From a bacterium (GTDB lineage: Bacteria; Elusimicrobiota; Elusimicrobia; Elusimicrobiales; UBA9959), in contig JAJZOZ010000009.1 in NCBI GenBank assembly GCA_021811405.1, positions 1-35,406 of the forward strand: DNA of 35,406 bases, read 5' to 3'. Every line of letters begins with the position of its first letter. The first letter of the stretch is position 1. The notes below the pieces were generated by a model. It was given only the letters and a program-made list of their open reading frames with translations, was not told where the DNA came from and did no database searches. Of this stretch, positions 23,841-30,823 are shown piece after piece. The translations under genes were made by a program, and so were the position numbers.

Positions 23841-24130
23841 TGCCCGTGGCTGCCGTGCGAGCCGTGGCTGCCGTGCGAGCCGTGGCTGCTGTGCGAGCCG
23901 TGCGAGCCGTGCGAGGCGTGGCTCACGTGGCCCGACGCGTTGCCGCTGCTGTGGAAGTAATTGGAATGGGTCGCCGCGTCGGCGTGCTCGGTCACGGCCC
24001 CGACGGCCGTGGCCACCAGGCCCAGGACGACCGCGGCCTTGACCACGTCGCTCTTGACTATCTTTCCTTCCTCGCTGGAGAGGAAGCGAGAAAGGTCCCC
24101 CGACAGCTTCTTTTTCTGTTTTCCAGCCAT
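23834..24130 (-). CDS. hxsA: His-Xaa-Ser repeat precursor protein, HxsA-like
   Basis: 98 residues. The N-terminal ~30 are a charged leader ('KKKLSGDLSRFLSSEEGKI'), followed by a hydrophobic helix ('AAVVLGLVATAVGAV') and then a tail rich in His, Ser, Gly and Asn. The end is nine uninterrupted HxS triplets (HVS HAS HGS HGS HSS HGS x4) closing with HGQW. His-Xaa-Ser repeat proteins (HxsA) are the presumed substrates of rSAM maturases HxsB/HxsC with helper HxsD (Haft families). Here HxsB- and HxsD-like genes lie directly upstream. The helix suggests membrane insertion or a secretion leader. The mature product is unknown. GGGG upstream of ATG serves as ribosome binding site. Confidence 0.8.
   Translation of the reverse strand: MAGKQKKKLSGDLSRFLSSEEGKIVKSDVVKAAVVLGLVATAVGAVTEHADAATHSNYFHSSGNASGHVSHASHGSHGSHSSHGSHGSHGSHGSHGQW
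23849..23929 (-). repeat. Nine tandem 9-base units encoding His-Xaa-Ser
   Basis: The units on the plus strand alternate mainly between 'gctgccgtg' and 'cgagccgtg', so Ser is written with both AGC and TCG codons. Expansion or contraction by slippage would change the number of HxS triplets without a frameshift. Confidence 0.9.
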
Positions 24131-24149
24131 AATTTGCCCCGTGTTCCCT

Positions 24150-25622
24150 CTAGACGTGTATCCCGGCCACTCCGGCGCTGCTGCCGGCCCAGGACTCGAA
24201 CAGCTTCTTGACTTTCGGCTCGCGCAGGCGCGCGAACAGGTAATCCATGACCCCGGTGTAGATCTCGCACCGGAAGTTGGGATGGTGCATGTACAGGTCG
24301 TTGTGCTCGGAATAGTTGAAGACCGGGCAGACGCCGCAGTAAGGCTTGTAGACGCAGGAGGAGCAGAGCGTCTGTATGTCCGTCACCGAGGCGGTGACCA
24401 CGCATTTCACGGTCGGGCTGGCCGCCAGGTCCGCGTAGGCCTCCTTCTTCAGGTCGCCCATGCAGAAGGCGTCGGTGCCTTCGGCGGCGAGCATGCGGCC
24501 CTCGTCGCAGGTGAACACCCTGCCGTCGTAGTCGTACGCGATCTGGCCTATCCCGGCCCCGCACGGCGACCGCAGGTCCATGAAGTTCGGGTCGGTATCG
24601 GTCAGGATCTTGCGCAGGAATATCCTGGCGGTGTGCTCGACCAGCGAGGCCTTCTTCTTCAGGTTCAGGTCTATGACGTAGTCCAGCGCCTTCGTGTAGA
24701 ACTCTATGTACTCCCGGGCGGTGTAGCCTATCCGGCCCCAGGCCTTCTTGGCCGCGCCGAACGGGTTGAGGAAGCGCAGGAAGATGGAGCGGGCGCCGAT
24801 GCGGACGTATTCGTCCACTATGTCCTTGTGCCGCCCGAGGGACTGCTTCGTCACGGTCAGCAGAGCGTCGGGCCCGTTCTTGCTCCGGGCCGTGCGCTTC
24901 TTTATGATCTTCCACCACTTCAGCACCTCGGCGTGGCTGCCGCCGCCGGTGGCTACGCGGTTCTTGTTGTGCAGGTCGGCCGGACCGTCCAGCGAGGTGC
25001 AGATGGCCACGTTGTGCTTGAGCAGGAAATCCAGGCGCTCCGCCGTCATGGCGGAAAGGTTGGTCACCAGGCTCAGGCCCACCTTCTTGTCGGTGGTCTT
25101 AAGGCGCTCGGCGGCCTCCTTCACCATGAACTCCAGCACCGGCCAGTTGAGCAGCGGCTCGCCGCCCTGGAACTCTATGGTGACCGACGGCGCCGGCGAC
25201 GCGAAGACGGAATCCAGCACCTTCAGCGCGGTCTCCTTCGTCATGTCCAGCCCGCGGCCGCCCTTCTTAGAAGAGGCGTGGCAGTAGACGCAGTCGTGGT
25301 TGCAGCGGCGGGTCAGCACCGCTATGTGCAGGGCCGGGCCGGAGAAGAGGAAGTGGTTCTTCTCGTGCCACCTGTCGGCCAGGCCGGCGAAGTCCATGTA
25401 GTCCCGCACGAAGCCCTTGCGGGAGAGGTCCTTGTACTCCGCGGACTTCTTGTCCAGCGTGCCGGCGGCCAGCTTCGAGAAGACCTTCTCCGTTAGAAAA
25501 GCGTACTCGCCTATGTCGTTGGTGACCAGGTATTCGTCCCCGGACCGCTTGAAGCGGAGGAAGCCGGTCCTCTGGGGGTTGAACTCAATTTCCTTTTTTT
25601 GTTTTCTTGGCATTTTTGGCAT
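24150..25622 (-). CDS. hxsB: HxsB-like radical SAM/SPASM maturase of the His-Xaa-Ser system
   Basis: 490 residues. The first ~60 residues have the HxsB-type start 'FLRFKRSGDEYLVTNDIGEYAFLTE'-like (read in pieces), which may bind the leader. The rSAM core carries C107NHDCVYC114 and 'EFQGGEPLLNW'. A full SPASM region follows: 'CGAGIGQIAYDYDGRVFTC' and 'CSSCVYKPYCGVCPVF', then a late 'FRCEIYTG', enough for two auxiliary [4Fe-4S] clusters. It is predicted to modify residues of the HxS repeat protein encoded 19 bases downstream. The start overlaps the end of the HxsD-like gene; ATG 25613 is an alternative. This is the only rSAM here with a classic SPASM domain. Confidence 0.82.
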   Translation of the reverse strand: MPKMPRKQKKEIEFNPQRTGFLRFKRSGDEYLVTNDIGEYAFLTEKVFSKLAAGTLDKKSAEYKDLSRKGFVRDYMDFAGLADRWHEKNHFLFSGPALHIAVLTRRCNHDCVYCHASSKKGGRGLDMTKETALKVLDSVFASPAPSVTIEFQGGEPLLNWPVLEFMVKEAAERLKTTDKKVGLSLVTNLSAMTAERLDFLLKHNVAICTSLDGPADLHNKNRVATGGGSHAEVLKWWKIIKKRTARSKNGPDALLTVTKQSLGRHKDIVDEYVRIGARSIFLRFLNPFGAAKKAWGRIGYTAREYIEFYTKALDYVIDLNLKKKASLVEHTARIFLRKILTDTDPNFMDLRSPCGAGIGQIAYDYDGRVFTCDEGRMLAAEGTDAFCMGDLKKEAYADLAASPTVKCVVTASVTDIQTLCSSCVYKPYCGVCPVFNYSEHNDLYMHHPNFRCEIYTGVMDYLFARLREPKVKKLFESWAGSSAGVAGIHV

Positions 25623-26049
25623 TTTTGCTCTTTTCCCACGGCACGGCTATGCCCAGAGAATCGTCCTTGTAGTCGCCGCTCTCCGCTTCCTTCAGCAGCT
25701 TCTCGATCTCCTTCTCCAGCTCCGCGTCCAGCACCGGCGCCGCGGCGGCCGGCTCGGCGGTCTTCGGCTGGGCCGAGAGCAGCGCCCTGACCACTATCCT
25801 TTCGCGCAGGACCTGGTTGACGGAGGAGACCTTCAGGCGGAAGGCGTGGTGCAGCAGCTCGTTGCGGAACTCGCCCTCCAGGTCGCGGCCCTCCGGGAAC
25901 TTGCCGTTCTTCGGCTCCAGCTCCACGGAGAGCGAACCGCCCTTGTCCTTGCCCAGCTTCACGTAGGCGTCCTTGGAGAACGTGTACGCCGCGGCGTAGA
26001 CGCTCTCAAGGGGATATACCGAAAGATCGATCTTAACCTGTTTTTTCAT
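25585..26049 (-). CDS. hxsD: HxsD-like protein of the His-Xaa-Ser system
   Basis: 154 residues. Residues ~1-95 match the small HxsD family: 'VYPLESVYAAAYTFSKDAYV', a strand with 'SLSVELEPKNGK', then 'GEFRNELLHHAFRLKVSS' and a final helix, equivalent to the family's 'LLNxYxLRE' signature. HxsD always travels with HxsB/HxsC and is thought to help maturation, perhaps as a peptide-binding chaperone; the mechanism is unknown. The last ~60 residues are an Ala/Glu/Lys-rich extension absent from the short family members I recall. ATG 26049 has GAGGAAC upstream. Confidence 0.8.
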   Translation of the reverse strand: MKKQVKIDLSVYPLESVYAAAYTFSKDAYVKLGKDKGGSLSVELEPKNGKFPEGRDLEGEFRNELLHHAFRLKVSSVNQVLRERIVVRALLSAQPKTAEPAAAAPVLDAELEKEIEKLLKEAESGDYKDDSLGIAVPWEKSKNAKNAKKTKKGN

Positions 26050-26068
26050 GCTGTTCCTCGGACGTAGT

Positions 26069-26632
26069 TTATTTCAGCCTGCAGCAAAGCATTTCGCCGG
26101 AGCTCGGGATGGACCCCGGGGGGCCCATGGACTGCATCTGGCTGCCCACCCTGGCCGCCACGACGGCGGTCTTGGTGCCGATGCAGGTGGAGACGGTGCC
26201 GTAGGAGTAGGTCTGCCAGGAGCAGTCGAGCAGGCCGGGGGGGTCGGCCCAACTGGAAAGGCCGCTCCCGTCCGAGGTAAGCACCCTGCCGTTGGACTGG
26301 GAGCCGTTCTGCAGCTCGAAGCTGCCGACCACGTGGAGCTTGGCCGCCGGGGCGCCGGTGCCTACTCCGACGTTGCCGCCGTCCCGGGCCAGTATGGTCT
26401 GGCTGGTGGTGAGTATGCTGACGTAGCCGCCGTAGGGCGCCGGGTAATACGTGGTGAGCGTCAGCGTTTCCGAGCCTATGAAGCCCGGGTGCCAGCAGAC
26501 GAACAGCCAGGCCAGCAGGCCCACGGCCGTCTTCCGGTGCGAAAGACCCAACCGGCTCAACCAGCCCGTCAGGCCGGGCCGATCAAGCCAGTCCGATGAG
26601 AACTTGATAACGATCTCGTTATTGTTCCTCAT
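26069..26632 (-). CDS. Secreted 'TYYPAPYG' protein, Elusimicrobia-type
   Basis: 187 residues. After a basic start and a hydrophobic stretch ('TAVGLLAWLFVCWHPGFIG') comes 'TLTTYYPAPYGGYVSILTT', then 'ARDGGNVGVGTGAPAAKLHV'. This combination is a frequent architecture in secreted proteins of Elusimicrobiota and relatives, often pilin-like or surface-exposed, sometimes with tail-fibre-like repeats. The C-terminus holds four cysteines ('LLDCSW', 'VSTCIG', 'EMLCCRLK'). It is the first gene behind the operon promoter, 19 bases before hxsD. Its role is unknown; it could be a surface protein that displays or receives the system's product. Confidence 0.75.
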   Translation of the reverse strand: MRNNNEIVIKFSSDWLDRPGLTGWLSRLGLSHRKTAVGLLAWLFVCWHPGFIGSETLTLTTYYPAPYGGYVSILTTSQTILARDGGNVGVGTGAPAAKLHVVGSFELQNGSQSNGRVLTSDGSGLSSWADPPGLLDCSWQTYSYGTVSTCIGTKTAVVAARVGSQMQSMGPPGSIPSSGEMLCCRLK

Positions 26633-26713
26633 AATGCGCCCCCGATAAGAGCGAAAATAAACACCTGCGCTGCGCGGCCAGCTGCGGCCCCGCGGCGTAT
26701 ATATATCATTAAG

Positions 26714-26742
26714 AGTATAACAGAAAACCCCCCCCTTTTCAA
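26714..26742 (-). promoter_or_regulatory. Sigma70-type promoter of the 23-gene operon, with C8/G8 tract in the spacer
   Basis: Minus strand: TTGAAA (-35, 26737-26742), 17-base spacer, TATACT (-10, 26714-26719). This is the best promoter in the window. The spacer holds an uninterrupted run of eight G (eight C on the plus strand). Transcription would start near 26707, about 75 bases before the first gene. Confidence 0.7.
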
Positions 26743-26769
26743 TAGCTGTTCCGGGGTCCGTTTTTTAGG

Positions 26770-27624
26770 TCATTTCGGGGCGCGGCCGCGGCCGGCCGCG
26801 CGCGCCCTGGCGGCGAGCTCCAGCTTGAACTTGGCGAAGACGGCGTCCGACATCGGCCTGGGCCTGGGGCAGGACTTCAGGGCCAGCATCCGGCCCACCG
26901 CGGCCCTGACGGCGGCGGTGAAAGGCGCTCCGGGGCTGAACGCCGGCACCGGCTCCCCGGCGAAGTCCGCCGAAACGACGGCCGGGTCGTCCGGGAGGGC
27001 GCCGATCACGCGCGAGTTTATGGCCGAGGAGAAGAGCGCGAGCGGGGCGTGGTCGGCCTTCCGCACGCGGTTGACTATCAGCCCCCCCAGCGTCACGCCG
27101 TTGGCGGAGTAGCGCGCCACGGCCTTGGCTATGTTGTTGGCCGCCAGCATCGACATCAGGTCCACCCCCAGCACTATGAAGGCCCTGTCCGCGAAGCCCA
27201 TGCGCATCGGGGCGGCGAAGCCGCCGCAGACCACGTCGCCGAGCACGTCGTAGACCACGGAGTCGTAGCCGCGCCGCCGCACCAGGCCGCTCTCGTTCAG
27301 GTAATCCAGCAGCAGCGAGACGCCGCGGCCGGCGCAGCCGGTGCCGGGTTCCGGGCCGCCGGCCTCGACGCAGTCTATCCCGTATTCGTTGGACATTATC
27401 AGCCTGTCCTCGGAGACCTTCCCGGCGCAGTACAGCTCGGAGTAGGTGACCACCGGACGGTGCCCCATCAGCCCGGATGAGGAATCCTTCTTCGGGTCGC
27501 AGCCCACCCGCAGCACCTTATGGCCCCGGGCCGCCAGCTCGCAGCACACGGCGGAAGATATCGTGGATTTCCCGATCCCGCCCTTGCCGAAGAACACCCA
27601 GCGCAAAGCTTTCTCAGACGACAT
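26770..27624 (-). CDS. NifH-like ATPase, nitrogenase paralogue (set B)
   Basis: 284 residues, NifH/BchL/Cfb-type iron protein. P-loop GKGGIGKST (13-21), 'GCDPKKDSS', cluster ligands C97 ('GTGCAGRG') and C133 ('DVLGDVVCGGFA'), switch regions intact. R100 of the ADP-ribosylation site is present, unlike in the fusion protein. It acts as a homodimer bridging one [4Fe-4S] cluster and passes electrons to a component 1 partner at the cost of ATP. It overlaps the NifK-like gene by 11 bases, giving the order D-K-H. It is the last gene of this unit; 137 bases with the big operon's promoter follow. Confidence 0.9.
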   Translation of the reverse strand: MSSEKALRWVFFGKGGIGKSTISSAVCCELAARGHKVLRVGCDPKKDSSSGLMGHRPVVTYSELYCAGKVSEDRLIMSNEYGIDCVEAGGPEPGTGCAGRGVSLLLDYLNESGLVRRRGYDSVVYDVLGDVVCGGFAAPMRMGFADRAFIVLGVDLMSMLAANNIAKAVARYSANGVTLGGLIVNRVRKADHAPLALFSSAINSRVIGALPDDPAVVSADFAGEPVPAFSPGAPFTAAVRAAVGRMLALKSCPRPRPMSDAVFAKFKLELAARARAAGRGRAPK

Positions 27625-28885
27625 ATGGAGGGTCCTTTCTGGCGGCCAGCACCGTGTTGGCCGCCTGCTCTATGAACCGCAGAAAACCGGAATACCCCAG
27701 GAAAGGGCTCTCTTCCAGGCAGTGCCGGTTGTAGACCGGGAAGCCGAACTCCAGATAGGCGCCGCCGACGTAGACGAAGAACGGCGAGAGATTGGACGAG
27801 ATCAGCAGGCCGCACTTCCCCGGGAACGACTCCTTTATAAGGCGCTTGAGGCCGGCGGCGCTGCCGGCCCGCCCGCCGGCCGCGCGCGAAGTATGAACGA
27901 CCTCCGCCGGCTCCACCCCGATATCCGACAGCACGGAGCGCAGGCCCGGCTCCAGCAGGGGGTCGATCACGCAGACGGCCCTGCCGCCTGAGAGGACCGC
28001 GCTCACGAGGCGCGCGCTGCGCCCGTATACCCTGGCCCTGGCCTCCTTTATCACCGCCGCCATTTCCGCGCAGCGGCCGGCGCAGCGGGCCGCCGCCGCC
28101 AGGAAAGCCCCGGTGCCGGCGAGCCCGAAGGGCAACGGCGCCCCGACGAAAGGAACTCCCATCCGCCGGGCCAGAACTTCGGCGGCCTTCAGCCCGTGCG
28201 GCAGCCCGATCACGGCCGAGGCGCCCGCTAGCTCGCGGGCCGAGCTCCGCAGCGAGCCCCCGCCCGGCCACACCGCCAGCTCCACCCCGGCCGCGGCCGC
28301 CAGCGACTCCAGTTCCCTGACGTTGCCGAGGCAGTCGTATTCCCTGCGGTACATCGGATTGCCCACCACCGCCACCTTCCGGGGGCGGCGAGCGGCCCGC
28401 CCGAGCGGCATTATGCCCGCCAGCGCCGCCAGCGCGTCGCCGTAGCCCGCCAGCCAGTCTCCGGAAAGGGAGCTGCCTGGCAGCGCGGAGAACGGCACCC
28501 CGGAAGAGGAGAAGAGCGGCCCGAGCGCCCGGGCGTAATCCAGGCCGGCCACGGCCGCGAACGGCATGGGCGCCAGCAGGCACGCCTCCGGGGACGAGGT
28601 CTCCAGCATCCTCCCGGCGCGCGCGACGATCCCGCTTTCGGGGTCCGCGGTCATCCGCTCCGGAGAGGTGCCGGTGCAGACGACCCTGTTGGGGGCGGAA
28701 TGTCCGAGCAGGTCGGAGAACAGGTCCCCGCTGCCGTAAAGGTACTCCGCCTTAGCCTCCGCGCATTTCGGGCCGTCAACCAGCATCGTGACCCCGGGCA
28801 CGGCGTTGACGCAGGCGTAGGCGCCGAGCAGGTAGGGGTAAACCGCCGGCTGGGAAAAATCCCCGGTCTCCATGTTTTTTTTCAT
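27614..28885 (-). CDS. NifK-like nitrogenase component 1 paralogue (set B)
   Basis: 423 residues. It aligns end to end with 14582-15871: 'NAV.....LVDGPKC' against 'NAV.....VVDGTDC', 'YGSGDLFSDLL' against 'HGSHDLFSTLL', and 'PFLGYSGFLRFIEQAANT' against 'PFLGFAGAVNLVQRMFNA'. Of the P-cluster cysteines only the middle one (C41) is kept in an obvious place; the first aligns with Ala and the third site ('APMPFAAVAGLDY') has none. It presumably pairs with the NifD-like protein upstream (ATGA overlap). The reduced substrate is unknown. Confidence 0.78.
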   Translation of the reverse strand: MKKNMETGDFSQPAVYPYLLGAYACVNAVPGVTMLVDGPKCAEAKAEYLYGSGDLFSDLLGHSAPNRVVCTGTSPERMTADPESGIVARAGRMLETSSPEACLLAPMPFAAVAGLDYARALGPLFSSSGVPFSALPGSSLSGDWLAGYGDALAALAGIMPLGRAARRPRKVAVVGNPMYRREYDCLGNVRELESLAAAAGVELAVWPGGGSLRSSARELAGASAVIGLPHGLKAAEVLARRMGVPFVGAPLPFGLAGTGAFLAAAARCAGRCAEMAAVIKEARARVYGRSARLVSAVLSGGRAVCVIDPLLEPGLRSVLSDIGVEPAEVVHTSRAAGGRAGSAAGLKRLIKESFPGKCGLLISSNLSPFFVYVGGAYLEFGFPVYNRHCLEESPFLGYSGFLRFIEQAANTVLAARKDPPYVV

Positions 28886-30612
28886 CCGAACAGCCCCGCG
28901 GACAGCTTGCGCGCCAGGATCTCGTAGCCGGCCAGGGCCCCGGAAACGCCCTGCCCCACGAGCTCCAGGTCCAGCGGCATCCTGCCGCGCTCCAGCGCCC
29001 TGTCGTCGAAACGGTACCCGGAGAAGACGCCGCGCTGCCTGCCCGAGCCGAGCGCGGCGTAAAGCGCGTCCTCCGTGCCGAAAATGCGCGCGGAGGAACC
29101 GGGGAAAGCCGCCCTGAGCGCGCGGAACATCGCGGCGCGGATCCCGGGCAGCGGGGGGCGCCTGGCCAGCAGGAAGAAATCCAGGCCAAGCCCCGCGTCC
29201 TCGCGCAGGGCCCTCAGCCTGGCCGAAGTCTCCAGCGGGGCCTCCGCCATGTCCGCGCCGGACAGGAACGAGGCCGCGGTTATATCCGCGCGCAAGCGCG
29301 GATCGCGGCAGCCGAGGGCCTGATGCAGTTCGCCTGCTTCCAGTACTACGGCGGCGCGGAGGCCGCGGAACGCGCGCCTGACGGCCGCCAGCCGGGCGGC
29401 GGCGCCCGGGCAGAGCAGGTCCGCGGGCAAGGCGCGGGCCGCGCGGACGCCGGCCGCGGCGGCCAGGCGGGCGGCCAGGCGGGACATCTGCGCCGGGCCG
29501 AAACACTCGTCGCCCAGCAGCGGCGCGACCCCTCCCAGCACGGACCTGACGGCGCCCGCGTTGCGCGCCGACGAGAATACCACCGCCACGGCGCCGCGGC
29601 CGTAGGACGGGGCCAGCGCGCGGGAATACTCCGGCAGGCAGAACGAGTTCACCGAAAGCCCCGCCGCCGCGCAAAGCGCGCGCAGCTCGGCGCGGAACCC
29701 GTCGTCCCCGGCGTTGAAGAAGTCCACCGAGCGCGGGCGCCCGGCCCCGCGTTTTTTGGCGCGGTCCCCGGGAAGAAAAGGCTGTTCCGCCCGCGAGACC
29801 GGCGTGGTAAGGGTCACGAAAGCGGCGCCGGCGGCACGCAGCCCGTCGGCCACGCCGCGCGTGTCCACCCCGCAGACCTGCGCCAGGCAGCCGGAATCCA
29901 GCACCACGCCGGCCTTCCCGCCGGCGGCCTTGCCGGCGCGCCCGGCGGCCTCCGCCAGGCCGGCCCAGCCGGTGAGCATCTCGCCGTCGCCGAGAGGATA
30001 GAAGAAGGTCCGTCCGGCCCGGTACCCCAGGTATTCGCCGCGCAGCGCGCCGCGGGACCTGTCGTACGGGTCCAGCGCATCCCCGGCGGGGGCGGCGTAG
30101 GAAAGGCAGAACGGTTCTATGTGGTTGGCCACGTCGAACCAGCACTCCTCGTCGCCGATCAGCAGCGAGGCGCTCCGGGAAGCGTCTACCGCGGCGGACA
30201 GGGAACGCCCGGAAAGCGGCGGGACCGACAGGAAGCCCCGGAAGAAGGCCCCCGGCACCGGAGCGAAATCGCTCAGCTCCGCCGCGGCCGCGCCGAACCG
30301 CCCGCGGCGTTCGAACTCGCCCGAGATACGCCGGAAGAGTTCTACTCCGAAAAGCCGGAAATCCACGCTCCTGCCGGCGGACAGGTCGCCGGACTCGTGG
30401 AACAGGCGCTCTTTCAGGCGGGCGCCCCCGGCGTCGCGTTCCAGGAAGACCAGCTGCCTGATATCCCCGGTCCGGTCCAGGAGCAGCGAGCCGTCGGCCA
30501 GCTGCCTGACGCAGCACGGGGCGGCCTCCCCGCCCGGGAAGGGCGGGAATTCGCGGAGCAGCTTCGCCAGCCGCGCGGCCGGCAGGACCCGGCAGAAGAC
30601 CAGCCTACGCAT
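28882..30612 (-). CDS. NifD-like nitrogenase component 1 paralogue with N-terminal extension (set B)
   Basis: 576 residues from ATG 30612, which has GGAAGG at good distance (the track opens 32 codons earlier). The last ~400 residues are component-1-like: 'VVLDSGCLAQVCGVDTRGV' corresponds to the third P-cluster Cys region of NifD ('TNGCVPYAMGED' in the fusion), and closing helices 'GYEILARKLSAGLFG' end the domain. The first ~160 residues are an extra region with 'PCCVRQL' and 'LLLDRTGDIRQLVFLE' that I do not recognise. Cofactor ligands of true nitrogenase are not evident. Probably forms a heterotetramer with the next gene product. It is first in the D-K-H unit, with its own upstream region. 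Confidence 0.75.
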   Translation of the reverse strand: MRRLVFCRVLPAARLAKLLREFPPFPGGEAAPCCVRQLADGSLLLDRTGDIRQLVFLERDAGGARLKERLFHESGDLSAGRSVDFRLFGVELFRRISGEFERRGRFGAAAAELSDFAPVPGAFFRGFLSVPPLSGRSLSAAVDASRSASLLIGDEECWFDVANHIEPFCLSYAAPAGDALDPYDRSRGALRGEYLGYRAGRTFFYPLGDGEMLTGWAGLAEAAGRAGKAAGGKAGVVLDSGCLAQVCGVDTRGVADGLRAAGAAFVTLTTPVSRAEQPFLPGDRAKKRGAGRPRSVDFFNAGDDGFRAELRALCAAAGLSVNSFCLPEYSRALAPSYGRGAVAVVFSSARNAGAVRSVLGGVAPLLGDECFGPAQMSRLAARLAAAAGVRAARALPADLLCPGAAARLAAVRRAFRGLRAAVVLEAGELHQALGCRDPRLRADITAASFLSGADMAEAPLETSARLRALREDAGLGLDFFLLARRPPLPGIRAAMFRALRAAFPGSSARIFGTEDALYAALGSGRQRGVFSGYRFDDRALERGRMPLDLELVGQGVSGALAGYEILARKLSAGLFG

Positions 30613-30823
30613 GCGCGGTCCTTCCGGCGGTCGCCGCGGAAAGCCTCTGGCCGCAAAAGCGGGATAATGAACGCATAGTACGGACACCCATAGCGCGGAG
30701 CATGTCACGATAGCCGCGCGCCCCGGCCCGGGGCGCCGGGTGACAGGAAAGATGATAGCAAACTTGGGCGTCCCGGGGACCGGCGCGCTTCTCCCGGGTC
30801 GGGGCGCGGCGCCGGAAAGGCCC
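30613..30823. other. Intergenic region upstream of nitrogenase-like set B
   Basis: 211 bases. A GC-only inverted repeat 'gcgccccggcccggggcgc' lies at 30718-30736 without a following T-run. On the minus strand TGCTATCAT (near 30752-30760) could be an extended -10 but has no -35 at the right distance. No small gene was seen. Confidence 0.4.

Noticed and set aside
23849-23929. CRISPR or minisatellite
   Set aside because: The short in-frame 9-base units encode HxS triplets; there are no spacers.
14582-30612. True nitrogen-fixing nitrogenase
   Set aside because: P-cluster and cofactor ligands are incomplete and no NifE/N/B/V/M-type genes are visible; the proteins fit paralogue groups instead.
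30718-30736. Rho-independent terminator after the barstar gene
   Set aside because: GC hairpin only, with no T-run on either strand.
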